This document shows positions 11,134-23,200 of a stretch of DNA of 64,000 nucleotides, in pieces. Below the pieces are notes generated by a model, which worked only from the letters and a program-made list of their open reading frames with translations, made no database searches and had not been told where the DNA came from. The DNA is from Sanguinoderma infundibulare. Lineage: Eukaryota > Basidiomycota > Agaricomycetes > Polyporales > Polyporaceae. Positions within the stretch are counted from its first letter, which is position 1. The number at the start of each line of letters is the position of its first letter. The translations under genes and the position numbers were made by a program. The stretch is from assembly GCA_032821775.1 (NCBI GenBank), contig JAVLRN010000004.1, forward strand, positions 62,001 to 126,000, read 5' to 3'.

Positions 11134-12865
11134 ATGGATACTGGTGAGATGTCCCCATGCGTCCTTCTGCCAGGCCGCTCAGTGCTATCGAACTTATCTC
11201 CGATTTATTTTGTCAGGACTACGCCAGCCGTCGGACGTCACTGAACGACTTCCCGCAGAGATCCTCATCTTGATCTTCCAGGCCTGGAAAGATGCCTGCG
11301 ATCGAGGATGGCACGGGATGGCTGCCGACTGGGTTCGTGCCACCTGGGTTTGCAAGAGGTGGCGCGATGTCGCCCTCGATGCCCCAACGCTATGGTCTTC
11401 CATCCTCATGTCCAAACGCGTCGCTGCAGACCACCTCGCTCTGGAAACCCAATTGAATCGCGCATGTGGCATCGCGCTCGATCTATCGGTATCCTGCACG
11501 GATATGTCCAACGGAGCGATCGAGGAGGCGTTCAAGCTCCTCTTGAGCAAGATGACGTTCGTCAAGACTCTCGCGGTGTCCTATAATGAGAGCCAAGCCA
11601 AGGCCGTCAAGCCATTCGTCAGCTCTGTAGCTGCGCAGGTCACGTCGCTGTCGCTTGTCTCGCACGTGGACGACTACGACGATCTCGGATGGGAGCTCAC
11701 GGCCGATGTCCTGCCGCGTGTCCGGAATCTGACCTTGAGCACGATAATTCCCATCCCGGGAATGCCTCTGCTCAGTCTCACGCGACTCAAGATATCTGAG
11801 CTGTTTTGCGATCACGGTCAGTCGGATTCCACGCCGCACCTCCACATCTTCCTTGCCGCCTGTCCTAACCTGGTGTCGCTGGAAACCTTCCACTCCTTCG
11901 GTGATGCCTATTACTACCGCATCGGACTAGCTGCACAGATGGAACTGCCAGTCGTAACGCTCCCAAAGCTTCGTCATCTATCCGTTCATGAGAACGGGCG
12001 CGACGTGTCCGAGGCGCTCGTCCGGCTGCGGCTCCCGTCCCTCTCCTCCTTCGACATCACTGCCAGCTGCGGCTCCCTCCAAGAAGACTACACGGGCCTC
12101 GTGATTCCCCGAAACGTCAGCGAGGCGTTGCCCCCTCTTCGGCGCTCTCGCTATCTCGCACTGATCGTGGGCCCCGGGACCCACCGCCCCCTGATGTTGC
12201 AAGGCTCTCCCAGCGCTGCGATGCCGCCCGCGCAGGGAAATCGCTGGACGATCACGTTTATCCATTCCAGGAAAGCCACACAGCTCGAGTTCCTCGTCAT
12301 CAACTACAAGTCGATCCTCGACGCGATCCCGAAGGTCGTCATACCCTCCGGCCTCGTCCAACTCGCCCTTCATGTCGCGCACGGGCTCCCCGTCGAGCGC
12401 GACTGGGCTGCGTTCTTCGCCTCCCTGCCGCGCTTGCAGACGCTCGTCATTGGTAGTGGGGCGCTGCTGCAGCAGGTCCTTCCCACCCTCGAGAAGCACC
12501 CGGGGTTATGCGCAGAACTGGAGGACTTAAGACTGTGCGCCACGCCTGGGCGGGACGATGACGAGGACAGTTTAGGGGAGTTCGTTCCTCGAGTGGTAAA
12601 CTCCTGGGCCTGTCAACGGGCGGAAGTCGGCAAGCGACTGAGGTCGTTGGTAGTCTGGACAGGGTACCGGGACTACTGCGAGTCGGACTCCAAGACGGCA
12701 AGGAGCCTTCTTGTGTGGAAGATTCGCTTGGGGGAGGTGAGGAGGCATGTCGACAATCTCACCGTGGAGGATACGGACTGCCCTGAGTGCAAAGAGTGGA
12801 GCCAGGAAGTTCTATTGGTGAATATGTTTCCTGTTGATCCGAGTACCACGAGCCAAGAATTATGA
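11134..12865 (+). CDS. F-box/LRR-like protein, family A copy 3
   Basis: Exons 11134-11143 and 11217-12865 give about 552 aa, starting MDTGLRQPSDVTERLPAEIL. An in-frame upstream reading from 11120 exists, but paralogy places the start at the 10-nt first exon. The F-box-like domain is at about residues 12-60 (RLPAEILILIFQAWKDAC, then WVCKRWRDVALDAPTLWSS). The body has LRR-like segments around LPRVRNLTLS, LPKLRHLSV and LRLPSLSSFDI. The C-terminus carries DCPEC but lacks the VVTYY ending of copies 2 and 5. Its expected role is recruitment of an unidentified target to an SCF complex. The frame is intact. Confidence 0.85.
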
Positions 12866-13400
12866 TAGTATCTGTAACAAAGTCAGTTCCACGGCGGCTA
12901 CCCGCGCATATCTGTGTAGGTACGGGAATGGGCATGGCATACGGTCAAAAGCCTGCACGGACAGGCCAATGTCCATCCATATGCAGCAGCGTGGTGAAAT
13001 GCGGGGAACGTAGATCTCGCGATGATGCTATCCCACCTCGAGTGCATACGTACATGTTGATCTTCCCCGGAACTGTAATACTTCGACTCTTGCAAAGACC
13101 CGGGTTGACAACATTTCCAGCCATTTGTGACCTACAGTCAAGACACAATCCGTATTCGAAGCACAACGGAAGAAATGACACAATCCCTACCTGGCGCCAA
13201 GGTCAGCCCGAATCACAGTTGAGCGAAAATCTCGCCTACAACGTCCTTCTCGAATCAAGATATCCAGGTCCCATTCGCCCTGAGGAAAGGGGGCGACAGA
13301 ACGTGCGACCGATCCAGGTGCTCGTCAAATTTCGGGGACAGGCGGTGCATTGTATGCGTGTCGGCGTGTGCACGCGCGTCTAAGTGCTGAAGAGACTCAG
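12866..13400. other. Intergenic, no recognisable gene
   Basis: A 173-codon plus-strand frame starts within the A3 stop region, but it has no motif and no splice logic. I treat it as chance. Confidence 0.4.
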
Positions 13401-13693
13401 GTCCCACCGATAATGTACGAGCAATGGTAAGGCAACCAGAAGTAGAGGCAGCGCATCCGCTTGTTCACAAGATAGCGCGAATACGGGTTCTCGGCCCCGC
13501 AGTCATGAGCGACGTCGACAAACAGGACGGGTGTGTCGCTCGTGTCGAACACGACGATGAGGATGGTGTCTCGGGGGTGCTCGTCGCTCTGGTCACCGAA
13601 AGGGTCCAGGGGGTGTGGGGCGACGTAGTACTCGAAGGATTGCGGCCCAACGCAGTAGTTTAAGAGCTTGTCGTACGGCCCGTAGTAACGCTA
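13401..13693 (-). pseudogene. Terminal exon-like fragment of a GPYDxLLNYC-type hypothetical protein
   Basis: After an acceptor-like ttag on the minus strand, an open frame from 13693 reads RYYGPYDKLLNYCVGPQSFEYY, continues with a hydrophobic strand (DTILIVVFDTSDTPVLFVDV) and ends at a TGA near 13401. It has no start codon of its own. From general knowledge, the GPYD...LLNYC followed by VVFD...PVLFVE pattern recurs in basidiomycete hypothetical proteins of unknown function, where it lies early in the protein. The fragment also lacks the expected C-terminal half, so I consider it a broken copy. Confidence 0.5.
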
Positions 13694-14719
13694 AGTTCCA
13701 GCGTCGCCCTCTTGGCGCGTCCGTGCTCGAAGGTGGCGAGCACGCCGGCCGGTGTCGTGTTCGAACGGCATGCCTGTTAAAGCAGCACTAAGGAAAGTTG
13801 AAGTACTGAACGCGAACGAAACATTTTTGCTTACTCGAGGACAATGTAGAAAACGGTAGTTGAATAGCAGACTCAAGCTCGTCGTTTATGGAGAGTGTCG
13901 GGACCCCCGGGCCGCACGGATCTCACTTTGAGTCCTGACACGCCAGGCACTACACTCTGAGCAAGCTCAGTTGAGCAATGTGACGAACGACGTACCTGAG
14001 AACACCGTGATGGTGGTTGGCTCGTGAACATCTGAACCGTTGGCTCGAGCTACCCTTGACTTTGGGGTTGATACCAGCCTGACCGCTGATCGCTGGGCGG
14101 GACAGGCGCCACCAGATAGGCACCTCCTCGTCCCGAAACCACTGTACACATACCGTAAACGTAGTCACATCACTGTAGGACGCTCCGAGGGCTGTTTGCC
14201 ACCGGCAATGAAATGGGGCACGGAATCGCCGGGAAGGAACGCATCCCGAGGTGAAAGGGTTGATAAGAAGTGAATTATGGGGAGGCGAACGAAGGGCATA
14301 AAGCTGCATTCAATCGGATATCACAGGATGAACGATAGAGCGACAACAACAATAGCGTACGTTCAAGGACGGAGGTAACCCGAGCGCGAAGGAAGGAAGC
14401 AGGTCGGTCTTCTATCCTCCCGTACACCTCCTGTAGCTGAGCAGACTGGTACTTTGTGCCGTGGGATCGGAACTCATTCCTCAGAGCCACTCACATATGC
14501 TGGATGCTTCCGCATAAGCGCCGCTGAGGATGATAGGATTCCAGATTGATTACTCACCAATTCCGCAATCATGCAGTCATGCCCTCCCCGCATCGCCTGC
14601 GGATGCAAACCGGCACGCCGCAGCGCTCTCGTTTGGCGATCGTCGGGAGTCGGGACCGTCGTTAAAGCGCAAGGGGATCAAGGACTGTCCGCCCTCCGAG
14701 CCGGTTTTTCACGTCCACC
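13694..14719. other. Intergenic debris with diverged repeat
   Basis: No intact gene. 14260-14580 contains the second copy of the diverged repeat described at 7440-7765. A minus-strand frame at 13950-14309 has no recognised motif. Confidence 0.35.
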
Positions 14720-14945
14720 CGTTGCCGTACCGTACCCGTACTGCACGCCGACCGCATCATACACGTACTCGATCGGCTTGCCCGCCGTGAGCGCGGGGAG
14801 CGCCGCCCGGATCTCCTCGTTCGAGAGCTGGCGGTCGACGACGTGCGTGGCGCCGAGCGACATGAGGAATTCGGTGTGCTTGAGCGAGGACGTGGCGACG
14901 ATCGGCGAGAAGCCTTGCATGCGCGCACACTGTACGGCTGGTGAA
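14720..14945 (-). pseudogene. Fragment of a zinc-binding (MDR) dehydrogenase
   Basis: After an acceptor-like ccag, the minus strand encodes AVQCARMQGFSPIVATSS, LMSLGATHVVDRQL and KPIEYVYDAVG. This is the nucleotide-binding-fold segment of medium-chain dehydrogenase/quinone oxidoreductases, with the xxxxGATHVVDR strand-turn. No catalytic domain precedes it, and the frame dissolves after about 14720. It is an isolated exon-sized relic of roughly 60-70 codons. Confidence 0.65.
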
Positions 14946-15673
14946 ATGGCGCGGCCGAGGTATAGAAGTGGGTGAGGGGAAGCGGTGACGACGCTCGTCT
15001 GGTGGGAGAGAAAGCGTTAGTTGTGGTTCTGTCGCCTGCAAGGCAAAAGCCAGCGGATCTCTTTTCTCGGCCTGATCCACGTGAGTGAAGACTCATCTAT
15101 ACGATAGCAGTACAAAAGTCGCAACATCACGCCTTTTGCGAATCTACAGGAGTATTTCCCTCCACGCAGACAGCTCAGCGATTGAAGTGCTTGAGATCTG
15201 AACTGGTCCCACCACTGTTCGCGTGCTTGTCCCTGCCTCGTCCGTCCTTCAATTCCGCAAGAACGAGCCAAATAAATGAATTACCTTTCGCTATCCCAGG
15301 GATTCGTTTGGGGGCGCAGACTACATTTTCAGAACTGCAGACGTGGTGTTTGAGGAGAACCGGGGACAGAATGGGAAGACTCAGCCGACTCGGCGCCTTT
15401 GTCGCGCATTTGCCTCCACGTGGCCGATTGTTCTCACGCCATCATACCAGCCTGGGCCGCGGCGCAAGTTGCCAGAGTAGTACAGCGAACAATACCGAAC
15501 ATTGAAAGCCGGGAGCCATCCGCCTATCTACGTACGCACCTTTATTCGCACTGTAGCCTGTGACTTACCACGAACTCAGCTATCCAGCATTCCTAGACAA
15601 ACACCAACCTCTCACCGCCAGTTCCATGCAGCACTGATTCTGCGCGCGTCGAGTCACTGCGGCCTGGCACACC
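14946..15673. other. Intergenic, upstream of family A copy 4
   Basis: No gene is recognised. The last 70 bases before 15674 resemble the leader of family A copy 5: a shared cactgatt block, a tcgagt block and ggcacacc directly before the start. Confidence 0.5.
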
Positions 15674-17401
15674 ATGCACACAGGTAGTGTCCCCCCCTTC
15701 CGGCAAGTACTATTGAACTCCGAATCTCAAATTCATCTCTCAGGAATACACTGGCGGCCGGACTGCACCAAACGACTCCCTGTCGAGATCCTCGCTCTGA
15801 TCTTCCAGGCCTGGAAGGACGCCTGCGATGAAGGCCGGCACGGGATGGCTGCCGATTGGGTTCGTGCCACCTGGGTTTGCCAGAGGTGGCGCGACGTTGC
15901 TCTCGATACTCCACCACTCTGGTCTTCCGTCCTCATATCCGAATCCGCCGAACCTCTCGCCCTGGAGACGCAACTGAACCGCGCCCGCGGCATGGCCCTG
16001 GATCTGGTCGTATCCTGCGAGTGGAGCATGACCAGCGAACTGATCGCGGAGGCGTTCAAGCTCCTCTTGAGCAAGACCAAGTCCGTCAAGTATCTCGAGA
16101 TCATATGCGACGAGACTACAACCGGTGTCATCAAGCGATTCGTCCGCGCCGTCGCTACGGAGGTCATTTCCCTATCTATCCACTGCGGGTCTTTCGGCGA
16201 TGAGGACTTCCGATGGGAGTTCACGGCAGACATCCTCCCGCGTCTCACTCGTTTAGCTTTGCGCTCGATAATTCCCCTCCCAGGAATCCCTCTGCTCCAT
16301 CTCATCCGCCTCGAATTATCGGACGCGTACAACGAACGCCTGGCCAGAGCAGAAGGATATCCGCCGTACCTTCACACATTCCTCGCTTCTTGTCCCAATC
16401 TACAGTCCTTGCGAATCGACGACTCCTTCGGATATGCCTATCACCACGACGGTGGTATCGGCCTAGACCGGTTGCCTATTGTAACCTTGCCAAAGCTTCG
16501 ACATCTGTCGATGTATGAGTACGTGCTCGACATAGCCCCAGCACTCGGCGCGCTGCGCCTCCCCTCCCTCTCCTCGTTCGACATCACTGCACGTTGCCTC
16601 GCGGACACTCACGACTTTACCTATTGGCTTATTCCCAAGAATGTCCAAGAGGTCCTTCCCCCCATTCCTCTCTCCCGCTCTCTTGCGTTAGCGATCGGTG
16701 CTACGGAGCACGTGACCCCTGACTTTCCGGCACTTGAAGTCACTCGCCACCTCCTGGACTTGCGAGGTTCGTCCGGCCACGACACGCCTGACCAGGATTG
16801 GGCGATCACTGCCCATCTCGATGACACAGGACTCGAAGTTCTCAGAGCAAACTGCGATTCGTTCCTTTACCTAATCCCGGAGCTGGTCGTCCCGTCGATC
16901 CTCGTCCATTTCGAGCTCCACATTGCGCCGCACGGCTTGCCCGTCGAGCGTGACTGGGCTCGCTTCTTCGCCGCCATGCCCCGTTTGCGGACGCTCGTCA
17001 TCGGCGGCGGGTCGCTGCTCCGCTACGTTCTTCCGGCCTTCGATAAGGACCAGGGCTTGTGTCCGGAGCTCGAGGACTTGGCGCTTTGCTCCACCGCAGG
17101 ACTGGACGTCGACGGAGACGCATTGGCAGAGTTCATCCCACGGGTGGTAGCAACGTGGGCCCATCAGCGGGCCGAGGTTGGGAAGGGACTGAGGTCGTTG
17201 ACTGTCTGGGTACCGCCAGGCGGCTCGGACGAGGGAGCGCACTCGCAGGCCAGCCCTGGTCGGGGCAGCGAGACAGAGCTGGGCGGCTTGTTATGCGATA
17301 GCCTTCACGCGTTGGGGGTTTTTGTTGGCAATGTCGTTGTGGAGGTCAGGGATTGTGCATCTTGCAGGGCCGAGTATGGAGCTGGACGAGGGAGATTCTG
17401 A
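15674..17401 (+). CDS. F-box/LRR-like protein, family A copy 4
   Basis: Exons 15674-15683 and 15744-17401 give about 555 aa, starting MHTGIHWRPDCTKRLPVEIL. The 60-nt first intron (GTAGTG...CAG) is a multiple of three without a stop, so retention would only insert 20 residues ahead of the F-box. The F-box-like domain is at about residues 12-60 and includes WVCQRWRDVALDTPPLWSS. LRR-like segments follow (LPRLTRLAL, LPKLRHLSMYE, LRLPSLSSFDI), and DCASC lies near the C-terminus. The frame is intact. Expected role: SCF substrate adaptor. Confidence 0.85.
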   Translation: MHTGSVPPFRQVLLNSESQIHLSGIHWRPDCTKRLPVEILALIFQAWKDACDEGRHGMAADWVRATWVCQRWRDVALDTPPLWSSVLISESAEPLALETQLNRARGMALDLVVSCEWSMTSELIAEAFKLLLSKTKSVKYLEIICDETTTGVIKRFVRAVATEVISLSIHCGSFGDEDFRWEFTADILPRLTRLALRSIIPLPGIPLLHLIRLELSDAYNERLARAEGYPPYLHTFLASCPNLQSLRIDDSFGYAYHHDGGIGLDRLPIVTLPKLRHLSMYEYVLDIAPALGALRLPSLSSFDITARCLADTHDFTYWLIPKNVQEVLPPIPLSRSLALAIGATEHVTPDFPALEVTRHLLDLRGSSGHDTPDQDWAITAHLDDTGLEVLRANCDSFLYLIPELVVPSILVHFELHIAPHGLPVERDWARFFAAMPRLRTLVIGGGSLLRYVLPAFDKDQGLCPELEDLALCSTAGLDVDGDALAEFIPRVVATWAHQRAEVGKGLRSLTVWVPPGGSDEGAHSQASPGRGSETELGGLLCDSLHALGVFVGNVVVEVRDCASCRAEYGAGRGRF

Positions 17402-17905
17402 TTAAGACGACGCGCACCAGTGGTCGTGATGATAATCTGGCTTCATAGTGTAAGATGTAAAGCTTTCAACGAGATCCGGATCTCTTTGCGATTGCGTATG
17501 TTCGAATAAGAACACGTGCAAAAAATGACGACCAGAGTCCTGGAGTAGATTCCTCGCCTTGCTTAGCAGACACGCACGGTGGAATCGCTTGCACGCCGCA
17601 TCGCGAGCCGGACAGTGCGCGGCAACATGGATACAGCGCGTTATTTTGGAGAGCGTGGAGGTTCTGCGTGCGTTGAGGGGTGCAAGTTGGGCAAGGGAGA
17701 CAACGAGACATACAACATCGGCAGGCGCCCCGAATCACATTTTACTAGTACATGTGCTATTGTCTGACTCGGAGAGACGCGAATGCAGACAGGGCGTGTA
17801 GCTGTTTTTCGATGAAATCTTCCTCATCCCAAGGCATGAATCAACACGTGAACTTTAAGCACAATTTTTCCCGGACCGCGCTCACAAATCGAGCGTGCAT
17901 GTCCG
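17402..17905. other. Intergenic between convergent F-box genes
   Basis: Nothing recognisable beyond the presumed 3' ends of family A copy 4 (+) and family B copy 1 (-). Confidence 0.4.
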
Positions 17906-19649
17906 TCATGGAAGCAGCACTCGGCCAGTACTATGGTCGAGTATACCGGGTGCCAAGTCATCTGTCATCGAATCAGCTAAACCGAAATGCGACGAGTGCT
18001 GTGCATCCGAAGACTCACCGATGTCGTAGTAATCGTGCCATCGCAACAGCCACTCCCACTCCGCGCACCTGAAATCGTCCGCAGTCCTGAATTTGAGTTT
18101 GGACGTGGACCAGCACGGGGAGTACTTTAGGCGATCGTCGTCCGGATCGCCGTGGTCGCTCACGAGTCGCCGCAAGAACGGACCGTATCCGAGCAGTTCC
18201 AGCGATGCGGGGGGATCCTCGAGGATCTGCTGCTTGAGGTCTAACTTCCGGAACGTGTCAAAGACGTGGAAGTATCGGAGCGACGCACAGCTCCTGATCT
18301 AATGGGTACGGCAATGTGAGAACCAGCTGAGACAGAAAGACGAGACATTCGACGCACGAGATTGAACCATTCTTGGAGGAAGACTTCGTTGTCCGAGAAG
18401 TTGATATCCACGGAGACGCGCAGCGCAGTCACTCCACGGGGGATGCACCGCTCGAAGAACCGGATGTCTCCTTGCTCCCATGGAGAGAACTTGAAGCTGA
18501 AGCCGAGCACTTTCAGACATGGGAGGGCAGAGGCAACCTCGAGGAGAGGCCTGTGGTACGGCATTGGTTCCGTCGGTTCGATCTCAACATCAAGCGACAC
18601 GAGCTTCTTCTTGTTCTTGATGAACTCTCCGAGGATTTGCGCGTGCTGAAATTCCAAGTTGTCGTCTTCGCATAAGTATATGAACTTCAGCGCGTGCAGT
18701 TCCGGAAGCGCAGTTGGAGCCGCGGCCAACTCGGGGAAGAGTTCGTCTCGGAAGGCCAGGGGAAACAGCGTGAGGGAGCGAAGGGACAAACAGTGCCGGA
18801 AGACGAGAGCCAACCCTCTAGCGGTCCGAGGAAGGATGAGCTCGAGCTCTTGAAGACCGAGCATGGACCGGATGGAACACCCCCAGAGCACGTCGCCCTG
18901 CACAGCGATCTGCGTTAGGGTGTTCGACATGGAGTCTATCGCGGTTAGAACCGCGTGTGAGTGCTCTTCGCCGATTGTAGTGTCCGCATCGCCGTCGCCG
19001 ATTAAACGAAGCTTCCGGATGCGGGGGAAGGTAGAGAGGCACCGTACAGCCGCATCTGTTATGCTTCACAAGGAATCAGCGACTTACTGAACCGGTAGCA
19101 CAAAGCAAAAATATGGTACGGGATGTGCAACTCTTCAAGCGAGGTTTCTGACGATTGGGCGAGCGCCGTGAGGACGCGGCAGCTCAATTGCGGCAAGTCA
19201 CCGTACCAACGGAATACGCGAATGTTTGACATGACTTGGAGCGCGTCGGTGAGAGCACCTATTACACGAAATCAATCTGTCAGCTGGCAGCGGTTTAAGG
19301 CCAGTGTAGGCTCACGAGTGTGGAATATTCCATCTCCACCGCCCATGACATAGGCGAGGACGGTCAGAGTCCTGACGATTTTGGCAAATCCGGGAGAAAG
19401 GGAGATGTGTCGGAGGAGGTCCCAGGTCATGTTGTTCTTCACCTCCGACTCTACGAGTTTTGCATTCAATCGGGCCGTATCCTCACCCCTTTCGAAAATC
19501 CAGAGACCGAAGTAGACATAGACATGGGAAAAGAGCGCTTTGAGAGCGAAGTCGTGATGGAGCTTCGAGAGACCAAGGCATATCTTCTGGTCCTCGCGCG
19601 GGAGTTGTTCGACTATGATGCCCCATAATTCAGAGGGTAAAGGCTTCAT
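17906..19649 (-). CDS. F-box protein, family B copy 1
   Basis: Five exons: 19649-19316, 19258-19120, 19063-18358, 18298-18019 and 17976-17906, about 509 aa. The start was chosen at MKPLPSELWGIIVEQLPRED, aligned with its paralogs. Residues 1-45 are an F-box (LPSELWGIIVEQL, DQKICLGLSKLHHDFALKALF). Exon 3 is LRR-like (LGLQELELIL, LRSLTLFPLA, LPCLKVLGFSF). Exon 4 ends with the family signature EWEWLLRWHDYYDIG. For intron 2, a donor after CACATCCC and an acceptor at gaag give the same 139-nt exon 2 as the paralogs. The last intron (42 nt) is short and in frame, so read-through would only lengthen the tail. Likely an SCF adaptor. Confidence 0.8.
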
Positions 19650-20209
19650 GCTGTCGTCGTCGATGCGCAACAATCCAACGGTTGAAAAGATTGAGAGGCA
19701 GGATGGCAACGTGGCAGTGACCGCACCCGGCAAGAAAGCAGCGTTACACGGTCCCAGCCGCATGGTCCGGCATTTCCCGAGATGGCGTCTACGGCGATTG
19801 CTGTCGTGTCTTTCTCTGTACGACCATCCGGAGATCTCTTATCTGCAGCACACATACTCGCAATCAGCTTGACTTACTGACTCAGACCGCCTCAGGCTCC
19901 AACCATCATTGATTATCTTCCACGTTGTCCTCAAGTAAACGAGAGATTTCTCATATACCATGCTTGAACTTACACACGGTGTTTTAGCATTCATGCCATT
20001 CAAAGAAGACCACACTTGGCCGGCCGGCCTGCCCATCATGTTCGAGCACACCCGGGCAAAGAGCGCATTGGTGGAACAGCGTTACTACGGACCCTACGGC
20101 TCGACTATTGCTTCGGGGAGTCATTCAACTAGTACCACTGGTTCTGCCATAGTCGCGCCGCTTTGCATTTAATGCTCCATGTATCTCCTTCTCTCAGCGC
20201 ATACACGAT
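19650..20209. other. Intergenic, promoter side of family B copy 1
   Basis: Separates the F-box gene start from the 3' end of the copper ATPase. No further gene is seen. The ATPase 3' flank is partly repeated at 37.98-38.10 kb. Confidence 0.45.
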
Positions 20210-23200
20210 CTACTTTTGCGAAGATGTCGCCGAGACTTTCGGCTCGCGGTACAATCTGAGCAGAAGCGAGCTGCATACTACCGACACAGATCTGCAAGAA
20301 GCAGCATGGTCAGCACGAAGCAGGAAACACGAAGTAGGTGATCTAGGTAACTCACGAAAGGGCCATGGCTAACGAAGCCCATACAGGCGCAAGTCTGGCG
20401 TGCCCGGCAGGGTAGACGACGCCAGCGGCGATCGGGATCATGACCAAGTTGTACACCGATGCCCAGAACTGAGACGGATATCCGTCAGCGCACGAAAAAG
20501 CCACTTTCTCGGAGGGTATGTACTCACAAAGTTGAACTTGACGCGATTAAACACCGTACGCGACAGGTCCGTCAACGTCAGCAGACTGCGAAGGTTCGAG
20601 GACACGAGTATGAACGATGCGCTCGAGATGGCGACGTCGCTTCCGGACCCGATGGCGATGCCCACGTCTGCGGCGGTCAACGCTGGGGCGTCGTTGATGC
20701 CGTCGCCGACCATCGCCACGACGCAACGCTCATTCAGCCTTCGGTGACCCAACAGCTTCCATAATCCGGTTTGCGGACGCTTCATCCCCACTTGCTGTAG
20801 CCATCGGATCTTCTCGGCCTGGTGAAACCACTTCAGTAGATGAAAGTGAGCGGGTGGCGATCGTTGCCGTGTTTACCTTCTGGTGCGGAAGCACTTCAGC
20901 AATCACGTTCGTCTCCGGGATGCCCACCAAGCGAGCGACAGCTTTGGCCGTCACCGCGTTGTCTCCGGAGATTATCCACGTGCCCAGCCCCTGCGCTTGG
21001 AGGCGTGAAACTACCTCCTCAGCCTCCGGTCGGATGGGGTCCGCAACAGCGAACGCGGCAACAATGACGAATTCGGATGCAGCAGCGTCGCGCTCGAGCT
21101 GGATGGCGAGGAGCACGACGCTCTTCCCTTCGGACTTCCAGGCGTGCAGTAGCTCGCATGTCCTCCCGTCGATCTTCGCGTGGTGCTGCGCCATCCACGG
21201 CTCGTTCCCGATCACAGCCGTGCACTTCAAAGATGCGAACGAGGCCTTCAGCCCGCGCCCGGGAGTTTCCTCGACCGAGGACGCGCCACCCAGCCCCTTC
21301 GCACCGTTCTCCGCGCAGTACGCACGAATGGCGGTGGCCAAAGGATGCGAGCTCGCCGACTCCATCTCCATCGCCACTCCCAATATCTCTTGCCGAGACA
21401 GACCGATGTCGGTGTCTGTGTCGTCGACGATGATGATCTCGGCATTGGTCACCTTGGGGTCCCCGCCTTCGGTCAGAGTGCCGGTCTTGTCGAACACGAC
21501 AACATCGAGCTGGGCGGCCTCCTGGAACGCTTCGCCCCCGCCGCGCGCAAGGATGCCGAGCTTGGCAGCGACGCCCGAGCCGACGAGGAGGGCGGTGGGC
21601 GCGGCGAGACCGATACCGCAGGGGCACGCGACGACGAAGACGGCAATGGCGAACTCGAGGGACCATACAGCTGTTACGACAAGTTAGCTTTGCCGTTCAC
21701 GCGGTGAAAGCCAGAGGGGGCACTTACCCCAACCTCCAACCTGGATGTCGAGGTAGCTCGGCGGTAGCGCTCCCCCAAATCCGAGTCCAAGCCAGATCAC
21801 CCAAGTGACGATCGCAAAGAGGGTCACGACGGGCACGAAATAGCTGATGACGATATCCACGAGCCGCTCGATAGGCGCGCGCCTCGTCTGGCCCTCGCGC
21901 ACGACCTTGACGACGTAGTCGAGCATCGTCTGCCCCCCGATCTCGTCCACGCGCACGTCGACGACGCCCGCCTTGTTGATCGTACCGAGGAAGACCTTGT
22001 CTCCGACGTGCTTCTTCACGAGCCTGGACTCTCCCGTGAGCGAGCTCTCGTCGAACGCGCCACCGTCGCCGGAGATGATGACCCCGTCGGCCGGCGGGCT
22101 CGCGCCGTGCAGCACACGGACGACATCGCCGACCTCGAGCGACTCGGCATCGACGCGCACGACCGTTGTCCCCATCCCCGAAGCGAGCTTCTGCTCTTCG
22201 ATCTTCGCGTCGCCCTTCTCGGGGTCGCGGTCAAGCTTCTGCGCGGACGTATCGCCCAAGTCTGATCGTGAGAGCTCAGTCGGAGTTAATGCTTCGGATC
22301 CCACACCGGCAGGCACGACGAGCAGCGCAGACGTGGGGCGCAGTTTTCCGAGTGCGGCGATGGCGTCTGCTGCATGGCCCTTGCTGAACGCGTCCAGGAA
22401 CCGACCTGAAAGAGGGTCAAGATTCAAACGCTCATCCCTAATTCTGGCTCAGCGCCAAACGCTCTTCGGCCCTACACTCACCAGCGAGCAGGAACATCGT
22501 CAGGAAGGTGACAGAGTCAAAGTAGGTGGTGGTATCCCCATGTCCAGTATCCGAGCGCGGTTGCGCGGCGGCAAGTCCGAGCAACGCGATCGACGCGAAG
22601 TACGCGACAGATACGCCCGTCGAGACCTATGCATCTCGTCAGTCCAGCGACCCGCCCCCCAGTAACGGTTACGACCCATACTTACCAAGAGATTCATGCT
22701 CCCGAACCTCACGAACCGCCTCCAGACCGGAGTCCGGCTCCCACCCGTCCAAAGCGCGTAGATCTCGCGGAGGCTGCGCTTGTGAAACATGCCCGCGCTG
22801 TAGAACATCACCGGGGTCGCCATGAAGAACATCGCCCACACGCCCCTCGACGTGTTCCCCGTCCAGATCGGCTCCTCCAGCCACGCACGCACACGATTGG
22901 TGGATGGCACGAGCGTCATGTACACGACTCCGATGATGAGCATGGGCAGGGCGGCGACGACGGAAAAGAGGAGACGCCAGAGGATGTGCCGCAGCTCGCG
23001 GCGTCGCAGGTATCGTGCGCGGTCCTCGAGCGAAGGCGGACGGTAGACAGCTACGGCGAAGAGCGTCCCTGGCTCTCCGGCCCGTTCGATCGCGTTGATG
23101 ATGGTGCGTATTGTCAAATCCGGCGGTTTCGGGGTGTATGTCACGGTGAGGATCGAGTCTGTGTGCGCGGTGAGTGCTTTCTCGACAGCCACGTCCGGCG

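Noticed and set aside
12862..13383. 173-codon plus-strand frame after family A copy 3
   Set aside because: No recognisable motif, no paralog in the window, overlaps the stop region of the F-box gene.
20854..21687. 277-codon plus-strand open frame
   Set aside because: Antisense to the copper ATPase catalytic exon; composition is explained by the conserved frame on the other strand.
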